From Nemertoderma westbladi (taxonomy: Eukaryota; Xenacoelomorpha; Nemertodermatida; Nemertodermatidae): a stretch of 33,367 bases of DNA. Shown here one piece after another: positions 20,617-30,874 of this stretch. A program made the translations under genes and the position numbers. Under the pieces are notes generated by a model. It searched no databases. It had not been told where the DNA came from and was given only the letters and a program-made list of their open reading frames with translations. The DNA lies in the NCBI GenBank assembly GCA_032718475.1, contig JAUCBJ010004286.1:1-33367 (forward strand). Direction: 5' to 3'. Numbering within the stretch: position 1 is the stretch's first letter; every line of letters starts with the position of its first letter.

Positions 20617-23109
20617 TCAGTATAACACTGGTATTATCCTTCTCCTAGAAACGGGTTTCTCACTTACCTTATTTTCCGATGTTTTCTCTCTGGACTGCTT
20701 TATGAGTTGTAATTTTACTTCACTATCTAAGAAGGACATGAGATCAGCCATGGTAGGGCTTCGTCGTTGTTGTTCATTCATGTACAACACTTCCTTGTCC
20801 CAGCGTGTACATACTCCACCCTTTGGTAAAGTAGAGACTACGGCTCCAATAACCATGGAACTCTGATATTCATGAGACTTACCTAACCAGTCCAATTGTC
20901 TACAGATCTCCTGAATCTCATCGGAAAACTCTATAATCCCGCTACTAAGGAAGTTTCTGGGGGCTACTAATTTTGCATACAAATACTTAGCTATGTTATC
21001 CTTGTTACCATACCTGATGTTTAATGTATCCCAAACTTGTCTTAATCCTTCTGGATGTCCAATAAACTTTAACGCCATTAACTTGGGAGGTCCTTCCAAG
21101 CACTTGATGAGGAACCTAAGTTTCTCTCCGTTAGATAGTACAGAGTTCTGTATGCTATCTTTGTAATATTCATTGAAAGGTAACCATTTCATCTCATCTC
21201 CATTGAATTTGACGATCTCTCCCACTTTGACCGCTTGGCGGGCTTCTGTTCTAGCCATCTGACGCGTAAAGCTTTCTTGGGCCATTGTGTTATTTAATAT
21301 TGAATTATCGGTATATAAATTTCTCGGATCATTATCGGGTCTATAGGGAATATCATTAACAACAGGTTTATAATCACCCTTAATAGGGTTTGCTATAGGA
21401 GTTTCTACTTCACTAGCAGTATAGATGCGTGTAGGCTCCACACCTTGCGCATGTAATACTTCAGACCTAACAGGTTGACACAATGTTACTGGGGGTATTG
21501 GTATACCCTTTTGTATATTGACTAATTTGTCGCGTTCCAGCGCGATACTTTGCTGCACTTCTTGCAATTCTGCCCTACCTTCCCTTACTGTTCCCTTAAG
21601 TTGGTAGACAGTCTCCTGCATCTGTCCGAGCAGGAGATTCATCCCCCGCCGTCCCTCCTCTACCCACTCGACTGCCGAAGCGGGAGTCGCCAACATTGTA
21701 GCGGGCTGACGTGGGACGACGGGAGACAAATCTTTGATTTCTCTCTCAGCTTCCAGGACAGGGATATTCTCATGGACTGTTCTACCGGGTACAGGCAGTG
21801 TAGTACTATGTAAAGGGAATTTAGAGTTAAGCTCTGGAAGTACAGGGGTCTCTAGCACAGGAGTGGCTTTGGGAACGACAGGCCCAATTATTTCAGGCTC
21901 ATCAACTATTGTAGGGAGTCCTTTGACCTGAATAATTTGTTCTGTGGGTTCGGTACTACCTAAGTCTGTGCTAGCTAGTTGTCTTCTAACCACTGGGGGC
22001 AAATCAGGCAATTTGTGACGGTGAGATGTTTTTCTACGCCTGCTTAGACGAGATCTATTTCCTCTGCCTTCAGGATCGGTGGTCTCGCCTTCCTCCGATG
22101 ATGTATATCCCTGGCGTTTGGGAGTAGATCCTCTCATCATCTGCATGTGACTAGCAGTTAACTGTTTATTTATGTTGTCTTGCGTCTCTTGCAGATTTTC
22201 AAACTCTAGTTGGGTAGTCTCCTCAGACGCTCTCAGTTCTGCTTCTGCCACCGCTGCCTTTCTTTCTGCTTCTGCTGCTGCCGCTGCCTTTGCTGCTTCT
22301 GCCGCTGCCTTTGCTGCTTCTGCCGCTGCCTTTGCTGCTTCTGCTTCTGCCGCCGTTACTGCTGCTGCCTTTCGGTCCTCTATCCGTTTTTTCTTTACTT
22401 GTTCTTCTTGGACTCTAACGAGGCGGAGTTTTTCATCAAATTTAGCTTGGTTTGCAGCTAACATTTCCGCATCGATTGCGTCCAACACAAGCTTGGTTCC
22501 TTCACTATTAGGGCGAAGTCCAGACAGTCGTCTCCTCAACTCTTCGTCTCCTATGAATCGCTGATAGTCTGACAGATAGATGTCAATGGCGTCTCTAGTT
22601 CGCGGCTTCTCTGCTGCTGTTAATTCGCTTTCCACTTCGCTTTCCACCTCGCTTTCCACCTCGCTTTCCACCTCGCTTTCCACCTCGCTTTCCACTAGAG
22701 AAGAAGTGGCGTCGGTTGATTCTTCATAGGTTGGCCGCTCATCATAAACCGTATCCGCCATCTTCGCTCCGCGTTCGGGCGTCCGCTCAACAGTATCCGA
22801 ACTACTGGAGCTATCGGGCCGCTGAGAACTAGGTTCTTGGCTAGGAGGTTGCTGCTGTTTTATAGCTTCTTCTTGATCCCGCTTGACTTGGGCCCGAGTG
22901 CCTATGGCAGACCAACGGCGCTTCACTAACTTCGCAAATTGCGAAATCGCTTCTACCAACCTAGGTTCTGACACAACCACTGCAGGGGTGGCCCTTCTTA
23001 CAGTATGAGGGGTTTCAGACCTCGGTCTGGGATTCTCTATACTTTGATCTGAGAAACAGGCTGTTGTTTCTAGGAGACTATCTGACAGAGTTTGCCTTGT
23101 GTCAGCCAT
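20617..23109 (-). CDS. gag: BEL/Pao-type Gag polyprotein, N-terminal and DUF1759-like part
   Basis: An 830-codon ORF. The N-terminal third is Ser/Pro/Gln-rich with a (ESEV)n tract (about residues 139-163) encoded by 12-bp direct repeats, then an Ala/Glu/Lys-rich probable coiled coil (about 225-310). A basic RSRLSRRRKTSHRHK patch and a Pro/Val-rich linker follow. From about residue 630 comes a DUF1759-like capsid region: KFNGDEMKWLPF (F635), then LRFLIKCLEGPP, then LRQVWDTLNIRYGN, the typical BEL/Pao gag pattern. It ends after KPVSRRR without the expected zinc knuckles, which appear instead in the next coding block downstream. Start: first ATG of the frame (ATGGCTGAC). It would form the particle shell; an element of this kind would depend on a partner's enzymes. 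Confidence 0.85.
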   Translation of the reverse strand: MADTRQTLSDSLLETTACFSDQSIENPRPRSETPHTVRRATPAVVVSEPRLVEAISQFAKLVKRRWSAIGTRAQVKRDQEEAIKQQQPPSQEPSSQRPDSSSSSDTVERTPERGAKMADTVYDERPTYEESTDATSSLVESEVESEVESEVESEVESEVESELTAAEKPRTRDAIDIYLSDYQRFIGDEELRRRLSGLRPNSEGTKLVLDAIDAEMLAANQAKFDEKLRLVRVQEEQVKKKRIEDRKAAAVTAAEAEAAKAAAEAAKAAAEAAKAAAAAEAERKAAVAEAELRASEETTQLEFENLQETQDNINKQLTASHMQMMRGSTPKRQGYTSSEEGETTDPEGRGNRSRLSRRRKTSHRHKLPDLPPVVRRQLASTDLGSTEPTEQIIQVKGLPTIVDEPEIIGPVVPKATPVLETPVLPELNSKFPLHSTTLPVPGRTVHENIPVLEAEREIKDLSPVVPRQPATMLATPASAVEWVEEGRRGMNLLLGQMQETVYQLKGTVREGRAELQEVQQSIALERDKLVNIQKGIPIPPVTLCQPVRSEVLHAQGVEPTRIYTASEVETPIANPIKGDYKPVVNDIPYRPDNDPRNLYTDNSILNNTMAQESFTRQMARTEARQAVKVGEIVKFNGDEMKWLPFNEYYKDSIQNSVLSNGEKLRFLIKCLEGPPKLMALKFIGHPEGLRQVWDTLNIRYGNKDNIAKYLYAKLVAPRNFLSSGIIEFSDEIQEICRQLDWLGKSHEYQSSMVIGAVVSTLPKGGVCTRWDKEVLYMNEQQRRSPTMADLMSFLDSEVKLQLIKQSREKTSENKVSEKPVSRRRIIPVLY

Positions 23110-23242
23110 GTTTGATTGTACAGTTGAATGCCTACTGCTATATTACAGTTAAAGCAAGTCTAGTAATTCAGTATCACTGTTAGCCTCACAATTAATTACC
23201 GATACTGCTACTCAGTGTAGCGTGATATATATAATATATTAG

Positions 23243-23490
23243 AATACCGGTATGCTTATAGTAGATATATAAGTATTATTACAGACTAGATTTGTCACAG
23301 AATACAGGTATATAATTTTGGCACAAATATATATAAATATATAATAGGCCTATCGTGAATACCGGTATGCAGCTTACACTTATAGTATATAAGTATAATT
23401 CTGGACTAGAATTAATTACAGAGTACCGGTATGATTTCAGCCTAAATTTATAGAATAAATATAATAAGCCTATTGTAAATACCGGTATGT
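23243..23490. repeat. Two-copy ~115-bp degenerate repeat
   Basis: Copies starting aataccggtatgc at 23243 and 23358, with a third start at 23478, share tatataagtat, gactaga and aatataataRgcctat blocks. It lies just upstream of the gag start. Confidence 0.7.
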
Positions 23491-24416
23491 CAATTATTTT
23501 AAAATAATTGAATTTCTGAATGTTAGGGGTTACTTGGTTACTTTACTTACTTTATTACCGTTATTTGAGCAGCAGTCCAACTGATATTAAGACCTAAGTG
23601 TTGTATAACAGGCCTACTATTTTATTAATAGATTTAGTGGATTTATATGTACCCGTATGAGGGGTTTTGTTACAATATTGAAATAGATGTTATTATTTCT
23701 GGGGGGAGTCACTACACAGAAGCTGTGCGCTCTCAGTGGAGTGCTACTTATTGGACACTAAAACAGATAATTCTAATTTACCTAAGTTACTTAATACTAC
23801 AAATTACTTACGATACGGGTGAGATTAATTCTCTAATTAAACACAACAAAAATATTACGTACGGAATTTTAGGGTAATTTTACAGGAAGTCTACAAACCA
23901 GCCTAACAAAGGGTTAGAATTCTGGTTATTACAACGGACAGTGTACTACGGTATTTGAAAATAATAAGTAGTAGTAAATACACTGCGTTGTCCAGATAGG
24001 AAAATACCACCGCCTGACGACCTATAGCCGTATCGCTATAGGTACTACGTTATGTATCACGGAGTGTTCCTACCTAGAAGTTAATTACCGCGGACTACCA
24101 GATCCAACGTGCCTATTAACCACTTTACAACACAATACACTGCCTACACACCAATTACTTTCGGAAAGCACTGTACACTAAACCCTAAATTAGGTACAAG
24201 TACTTATTAAAAACAAATAACCAGCAGTTAAATATACTTGAACAGTTAAAAGAACCACGGCATCTGCTGGAGTGACCGGTGCACAAAATCACCAGTCTTT
24301 ACCTACGCCAAGCAGCCCGTGTAGTACCGGGGTTAATTTAACTATAACGGTATGTGTAACAAGCACAATTACTGTAGGAATAAACTTAGGGATATGAATG
24401 TTGCGAATAATCGCAT

Positions 24417-25010
24417 AAACTCTGAATAATAAATATTACGCTACCCGTACAAACTACTCAAACAAATTACAAACCAAACGCTGGCAGACTACCATCAAGC
24501 CTAAATAAACTACAGTATGTGCAGATTCCAAAATGGTTAGTTAGTATAGTATGCGTTCTAACACGGTAGTACGACTTATTCTTTAGGAGGGGATTGACCT
24601 TACAGCTCTGGCTGCCCCAACTTACTAACTGGCACTTTATCAGACAAACTCTACACACGCAGCAATCTCTTCAGACCTAATAATAGCTAGACAACAATCC
24701 AGCCTACAAAATATCTGAGTAATAACTATTACGGTACCTGAACAGACCACACAAACAAACACAGGCCAAAACGCTGGCAGACTACTATCAAGCCTAAATA
24801 AACTATAGTATATGCAGATTCCAAAATGGTTAGTTAGTATGCGTTTTAACACGGTAGTACGACTTATTCTTTAGGAGGGGATTGACCTTACAGCTCTGGC
24901 TGCCCCAACTTACTAACTGGCACTTTATCGGACAGACTCTACACACGCCACAATCTCTCCAGACCCAACAACAGTCCGACAATAGTCCGGCCTACAATTA
25001 TCTGAACAAT
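24417..25010. repeat. Two-copy 293-bp tandem duplication
   Basis: The segment from cgctggcagactac (24479) to about 24709 recurs 293 bp later (24772 on) with roughly 90% identity by eye, including ttctttaggaggggattgac and ctctggctgccccaacttac. It lies within the element leader. Confidence 0.9.
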
Positions 25011-25181
25011 CTGAGCAGACTTACACGTCTTCAGCTCAATATTAACTTACATGTAAATAAAACCGACAGAAATAAGTAAAATCTCAATAAAAAACCAGGG
25101 CTGCAGTCCCTGATTAAATACTAAGACCTACCGGTATACAATAATCAAAATCGAATAATACTAATGTACTTATACTGGAAG

Positions 25182-25383
25182 TACCGGTTAGGACAGTTGG
25201 GCCTACAGACCTACAGCAGTACCGGTTCAGGCAGTTAGGCCTACGGACCTACAGCAGTACCGGTTCAGGCAGTTAGGCCTACGGACCTACAGCAGTACCG
25301 GTTCTGGCAGTTGGGCCTACGGACCTACAGCAGTACCAGTTCTGGCAGTTGGGCCTATGGACCTACAGCAGTACCGGTTCAGG
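25182..25383. repeat. 38-bp tandem repeat next to the 5' LTR
   Basis: About five units of 38 bp contain taccggttcaggcagt, then ggcctacggacctacagcag. It sits 60 bp inside the 5' LTR boundary, a position used by enhancers or packaging signals in some retroelements. Confidence 0.93.
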
Positions 25384-25445
25384 TTTACCGGTCGACCGGT
25401 ACTTTCAACTTTATTGCTTACTGCAATAAAGACAATAACTGTTAT

Positions 25446-26632
25446 TGTACGCGCTTTTGAAGACCTTTAGCAGTTTAACCTGCCAAAATTTATATGTCTT
25501 TTGGTTTATAAATAGACTTTAGAAGTTGACAAATATTTAATACCAATAAACACAACATTAGCAGAAGCCAGCCTAGTGCGCGTCCATTCACCCGCTGGAT
25601 ATACCCGGGAGACTGGATTCTGAGGGCTTAGATTATTATTGCAGTGTAAGATTACTGTATTATTCGATTGATCGTTAATAAATAATTTCTGACCAATATT
25701 ATTCACTTTCGGGAAATATTAACAGTTCATTTAGGACGTGGCGCTCTATCTAGGTAAACAGAGATATGACTTATACTAATCACAACGGTAAGTCGGTAAG
25801 GCTTATGATTCACATATGAGGCGCATTCTTTAGGAAATGCTTAGTTATCAGCCACAATCATGCACACTACCGGTATCACACAATACTGCTCACTAATTTG
25901 CCGACCGTCAATGAATTTTATCATATATAAAGAGAACAGCAATTGACTCATGTAGTGCTTATCAAATAGCATTAAATTCACTACAAACCACAATAATATA
26001 AGTCGCAATCGCTATATGTAGCCTGTCTCTCTAACCTGTAGTGTATCAAGAAAATTGGGAAATTTGGGTTCTTTATAAATGTTCTCCAAATAATATTCAA
26101 CCAACTGATACAAATATGACAACAGTAAAGCATTAAGACGGTAGGTTAAGATATGATATGACAAGTTATGATATGTGATATGTTATGAACTGATAACAGT
26201 TATACGCTCTATAATCTTAAGCCTACTAATGTTTCTTCTAAAGTCTGAAACGAATTGACTCTAGAGCCGGTGTTCCTGGCCTAGATAGAAACAACACAAC
26301 AGTATCAAGAAAAACAGTAAGACTGAACACTCCTAGCACGATCGGCCAAATATCTCCACATCGACAGAAAAAAATCGCTCTGATTGGCTGTTAAGCTAAA
26401 CAAAGAACCATGTGTCCAATGGCCGTTTCCATGTCAGCAACCAGCTGTTAGATGTCGTAATCTGAATCATCAAGGCTAAGCTGTGCCAGTGTATTTGACG
26501 CATTGCGGGTTTTTTGCCTTACCATGTCCGCCAAAGCACACATACAGAAGAATGACTTTTATGTCCGTTAAAACACCTATAACGGTACCTTGCGGGCGAG
26601 GGGGACTGAGTATATCCGCAAAAGCTTTTACA
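25446..26632 (-). repeat. 5' LTR of the BEL/Pao-like element
   Basis: This is the right copy, the same 1187-bp length as 17008-18194 and about 99.5% identical. It ends ACA at 26632, directly before the duplicated AGCTT. It would carry the promoter for minus-strand transcription; an inverted CCAAT (tgattggctgtt, near 26381) lies in it. Confidence 0.96.
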
Positions 26633-26811
26633 AGCTTTGGTAATAGCCAACTCTATATTATTATATTTTGGTGTATTCGTTATCAACAATCGAAAGTTGA
26701 TGAGAAGTCAAAACACCTATTTTTAATAGAAGCAAAATTATTATTAATAAAGAATTCAACACAGCAAATAATCATATGGTTATATCAAAGTCTTCAAAGA
26801 GAAGGGGCGTA

Positions 26812-26990
26812 TGATGAGTGATTTTTTCAATTCTGAAAGGTGCCAGGAACTCCCCGTAACTCTACAACTACTGCAGCTATTTAATTTTTATTTGCCTCAT
26901 CTAAAAGAGGACTTAATTTTCGTAAGTGCCAAGTACTTTCGACCAGCTGGACCTACACCTACAACTGTTTATGGGATTTTAACAATATAA
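26812..26990 (+). pseudogene. Unidentified coding fragment, inverted copy of 16800-16992
   Basis: The frame reads ERCQELP, then LLQLFNFYLPHLKED, VSAKYFRPAGP and a stop soon after at the end of TVYGILTI. The counterpart on - at 16800-16992 keeps the same protein pattern with a three-codon indel. It has no start codon of its own and looks like an exon or part of a transposon protein. Family not recognised. Confidence 0.6.
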
Positions 26991-27368
26991 ATAACTGGCC
27001 CACTAAATTTAGGAGCTTTGCAGCAGCTTGGCGGGTCGTATCTATAGTAGGTCATGGATGGACAAGCTCAAAAATATACCAAATAAAATATCTGCTTTCA
27101 GAATAACATTGTTCCAAGACTCAGTATTAATTAAATAGATTTGCAGAATTCGTTGCTAGCTGAACCTATCCAAGTTACTCTGTTTACTCAAAGTAACTCT
27201 GTTTGGCGGTCTCGGAAACTTAAGGTTAAATTATTTAGAGCAGCAGTAGAACCACCCCCCCCCCCCCCCCCCCCATGTGGTACAGTAATTTAAGCTGGGA
27301 TCTAACTGCCGAGGATACCAAATCTCTGGATGGCTTCACGCCACATAAACGAGAATGCTATGTCGGGT
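26991..27368. other. Intergenic with a C20 tract
   Basis: This is unique sequence with a run of about 20 C (27255-27274) and a short repeated aactctgttt. No gene is seen. Confidence 0.5.
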
Positions 27369-28947
27369 CCTAGAATACAGTTCTACAGGGCCTGCCATCA
27401 CCTAGAATACAGTTCTACAGGGCCTACCATCACCTAGAATACAGTTCTACAGGGCCTGCCATCACATAGAATACAGTTCTACAGGGCCTGCCATCACCTA
27501 GAATACAGTTCTAGAGGACCTGCCATCACCTAGAATATATAGTTCTACAGGGCCTGCCATCACCTAGAATACAGTTCTACAGGGCCTGCCATCACCTAGA
27601 ATACAGTTCTTCAGGGCCGGCTATCACCTAGAATACAGTTCTACAGGGCCTGCCATCATCTAGAATACAGTTCTACAGGGCCTGCCATCACCTAGAATAC
27701 AGTTCTAAAAAGCCTGCCATCACCTAGAATACAGTTCTACAGGGCCTGCCATCACTTAGAATACAGTTCTACAGGGACTGCCATCACCTAGAATACAGTT
27801 CTACAGGGACTGCCATCACCTAGAATACAGTTCTACAGCGCCTGCCATCACCTAGAATACAGTTCTACAAGGCCTGCCATCACCTAGAATACAGTTCTAC
27901 AGGGCCTGCCATCACCTAGAATACAGTTCTACAGGGACTGCCATCACCCTGCCATCACCTAGAATACAGTTCTACAGGGCCTGCCACCACATAGAATACA
28001 GTTCTAAAGGGCCTACCATCACCTAGAATACAGTTACACAGGGCCTGCCATCACCTAGAATACAGTTCTACAGGGCCTGCCATCACCTAGAATACAGTTC
28101 TACAGGGCCTGCCATGACCTAGAATACAGTTCTACAGGGCCTGCCATCACCTTGAATACAGTTCTACAGGGCCTGCCATCACCTAGAATATAGTTCTACA
28201 GGGCCTGCCATCACCTAGAATATAGTTCTACAGGGCCTGCCATCACCTAGAAAGAATACAGTTCTACAGGGCCTGCCATCACCTAGAATATAGTTTCTTC
28301 AGGGCCTGCCATCACGCTAGAATACAGTTCTACAGGGCCTGCCATCACCTAGAATACAGTTCTACAGGGCCTGCCATCACCTAGAAAGAATACAGTTCTA
28401 CAGGGCCTGCCATCACCTAGAATACAGTTCTACAGGGCCTGCCATCACCTAGAATACAGTTCTACAGGGCCTGCCATCACCTAGAATACAGTTCTACATG
28501 GCCTGCCATCACCTAGAATATAGTTCTACCGGGCATGCCATCACCTAGAATACAGTTATACAGGGCCTGCCATCACCTAGAATACAGTTCTACAGGGCCT
28601 GCCATCACCTAGAAAGAATACAGTTCTACAGGGAATGCCATCACCTAGAATACAGTTCTACAGGGTCTGCCATCACCTAGAATACAGTTCTACAGGGCCT
28701 GCCATCACCTAGAATACAGTTCTACTGGGCCTGCCATCACCTACAATACAGTTCTACAGGGCCTGCCATCACCTAGAATACAGTTCTACAGGGCCTGCCA
28801 TCACCTAGAATACAGTTCTAAAAAGCCTGCCATCACCTAGAATACAGTTATACAGGGCCTGCCATCACCTAGAATACAGTTCTACAGGGCCTGCCATCAC
28901 CTAGAATACAGTTCTACAGGGCCTGCTTTTACCAGGAATACAGTTCA
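27369..28947. repeat. 32-bp minisatellite, about 49 copies
   Basis: Units of 32 bp have the consensus cctagaatacagttctacag followed by ggcctgccatca. Variants include a 4-bp insertion (agaaagaatac) at about 28250, 28385 and 28615, and ctaaaaagcc or tatagttc changes. Read on the other strand, the unit contains ctgtagaact, the same decamer as the 50-bp minisatellite. No coding. Confidence 0.97.
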
Positions 28948-29581
28948 TCATACATAACCTTTATGTAAACCTTATAATCATCATTTTTACACAAGATTAG
29001 ATAGGACAATTTTCTATAAGAATTAGCAGTTAATATAGCTAGTTTTTGTTTGGTCCCTTCCAGTTTTCCAGTTTTTTTCAAGATATCATTCTCTAATTCC
29101 CGGACACACCAGTTTTATCCTTTTGATTGGCGAAGTAAAATAACAAAGTTCAATCTTTGGCTAAGGTTCTTGTTAGTATGTTAAAGCTAATGCTAAGATA
29201 TATTATATGACGACAATGACTGGTATGAGTTTGTTACATATTTAGCATTTATTTACCCCGATATTAATAAGCTGAGCTTCTGCTGAAATAAATGATCACG
29301 CTAACGCAAAGCACTAAAGGATATAGATATTAGTAGATAATTATTATTTAACTCACTTCAATGGGAATAATTACAATGGAATATACATTAACGCTTTTGT
29401 TTCTTTAATTGACAAATAATATTGCAGATACGAAATAAACACAATAATAACTCAACAGTAACAGTCTGCCAATTGGCATTGGTTGGTATGTCACATGGAA
29501 ATTAGATATTAAAGTTGAGAACGATACCGATTAAGTAATCGATTAGACAGCACAAAGACGATGTGATAATTAGTTGATTAA
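28948..29581. other. 3' flank of the FKBP gene
   Basis: This is AT-rich sequence. TTTATT at 29248-29253 reads AATAAA on -, about 330 nt past the FKBP stop, and is a candidate polyadenylation signal. No poly(A)-like tract or direct repeat typical of a young retrocopy is visible. Confidence 0.5.
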
Positions 29582-30874
29582 TTATGATTGAACTTCTGCA
29601 GGAGTTTCCTCAGCGGCTGAAGGCCCGTTAGAAACCTCGGGTTTACGGGATTCCCCAGAAACGATAGCCGAAAACATCTTCGTATACATCGCTTTACTTC
29701 GCTCCTCTTCCTTACGGATGTTAACCTCACAGATATTCTTCTTATTCTTGGCGGCTTTGTTATCGGGGTCTAGTTGAAGGACTCTGTGGTAATCGTGGAC
29801 GGCTTGATCGTAATCCCTTCTAGCGTACCGGGCTTCCCCTCTTCTGTAGTAACCCTTGATGTTGTCTCGATCTATAGCTAAAGCTTCATCGCATTCCTCC
29901 ACAGCTTCGGCTTCCCTGTTCGCTTTTATGTAACACATAGCGAGGTTGAGATGCAACGCAACCATTAGATTGTTGTGCTTAGCTTTCTCGGATTCTTTAT
30001 CAACAGTAGCAGCGGATGCGTAATCTTTAGCCTTCTTATAGAACTGTATAGCGTTCTCAATATGGCCGTCCTTAAAGTATTTAGTCCCTTTGACCTTGAA
30101 TGCCTCGGCGTAGTTAAGTTTCTCTGCTTCATCGAGTTCCCAGGATTCTTTGTTCTGTTCCATCTCTAGGAGTTCCACCCGGTATTGTATCGGCTTCCCT
30201 GATTGCACACCCAACTCTGTGTGCCCGCTGTCGCCCCATCCCTGCGAGGAATCTATGTCCAACTCAACCACCTCCCCCGGTTTCATCTTCCCTATGCCGC
30301 GCTCCAACCCCCGACAGATCTGCTGCTCAACCCCCTCCCCGAACTCGAACTCAACCTCTCGGTCGTCGAACACTTTCCCATCGACTTTCCCGCACAGTTT
30401 AACCCTGAGTTTCGCCCCGGTGTTAGGCATTTTAAAGCCGCTTCCACGTCGAACAAGGTGCTTAATAATACTCCCATCACCGTCCTCGCTTATATCCTCA
30501 CCTTTAATCCCTAGTAACTCAACTTCGAAGATGAGCGTCGCTTTCGGCGGTATTTTAGGCGGCGATCCTTTATCGCCGTACCCGTAGTCGGATCGGATCG
30601 TAAAGGTCGCCAACTCCCCCAACCCCATGGTCGCAACACCCTCGTCCCACCCCTTTATTACGCTGCCCCCGCCGATCTCAAACTCAAAGGTATCGTCGCG
30701 TTGACGACTCGAATCGAAGACCTCCCCATTCTCGAGTTTACCTACGTAATGGACCGTGACTTTATCGCCCCCTCGGGGTTTATTGTCTGGGTCTCCCGCC
30801 CGGAGAATCGTCTTTGTTATTCCGCCGTCTTGCGCTTGCGTCACATCAACTTCGCTTTTGGTTTCATCCGCCAT
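29582..30874 (-). CDS. FKBP4: FKBP4/FKBP52-like Hsp90 co-chaperone and peptidyl-prolyl isomerase
   Basis: A 430-residue ORF without introns; vertebrate FKBP4/5 are about 457-459. FK1 (about 20-125) keeps the usual FK506/peptidyl-prolyl pocket: Y43, F53, D54, F63, V72, I73, W76, Y99 and F116. FK2 (about 135-238) has lost several of these, with Leu (L190) where FK1 has Trp, as in the inactive second domain of the family. A TPR region follows (about 250-385); N310, K340 and R344 match carboxylate-clamp residues that hold the Hsp90 MEEVD tail. The acidic Ser/Pro-rich C-terminus is short. In relatives this protein works in the cytosol on steroid receptors and other Hsp90 clients. The ATG at 30874 sits in a good context (ATAATGGCGG) next to an (AT)n run. 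GC content and codon use are richer than the surroundings, as for a highly expressed gene. Confidence 0.97.
   Translation of the reverse strand: MADETKSEVDVTQAQDGGITKTILRAGDPDNKPRGGDKVTVHYVGKLENGEVFDSSRQRDDTFEFEIGGGSVIKGWDEGVATMGLGELATFTIRSDYGYGDKGSPPKIPPKATLIFEVELLGIKGEDISEDGDGSIIKHLVRRGSGFKMPNTGAKLRVKLCGKVDGKVFDDREVEFEFGEGVEQQICRGLERGIGKMKPGEVVELDIDSSQGWGDSGHTELGVQSGKPIQYRVELLEMEQNKESWELDEAEKLNYAEAFKVKGTKYFKDGHIENAIQFYKKAKDYASAATVDKESEKAKHNNLMVALHLNLAMCYIKANREAEAVEECDEALAIDRDNIKGYYRRGEARYARRDYDQAVHDYHRVLQLDPDNKAAKNKKNICEVNIRKEEERSKAMYTKMFSAIVSGESRKPEVSNGPSAAEETPAEVQS

Larger units (their letters stand above)
23110..25445 (-). other. Leader between 5' LTR and gag
   Basis: This is a 2.3-kb untranslated leader. 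Next to the LTR, on -, the sequence reads ataacagttattgtctttat; no TGG-type primer binding site is evident. It holds three separate tandem duplications (listed individually) and many accggt and taggcct motifs. ORFs inside it (24467-24852) are copies of the same repeat and have no domain. Confidence 0.75.
17008..26632 (-). mobile_element. Complete BEL/Pao-like gag-only LTR retrotransposon
   Basis: The 9625-bp element has two 1187-bp LTRs that begin TGTACGCGC and end GCTTTTACA on +, and is flanked by the 5-bp duplication AGCTT (17003-17007 and 26633-26637). Coding is on -, so the 5' LTR is the right copy. Order along -: 5' LTR, ~2.3-kb leader with tandem repeats, gag ORF (23109-20617) with a DUF1759-like region, a second coding stretch (19863-18273) with zinc knuckles, a short purine-rich tract, 3' LTR. 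Gag type and target duplication size fit BEL/Pao. No frame carries protease, RT (YxDD), RNase H or integrase motifs, so it would need enzymes from another element. The LTRs differ at about 6 substitutions and no indels, so the insertion is recent. Confidence 0.93.

Noticed and set aside
22172-22564. Serine/alanine-rich and cysteine-rich frames on + opposite gag
   Set aside because: They are antisense readings of the alanine-rich coiled-coil codons.
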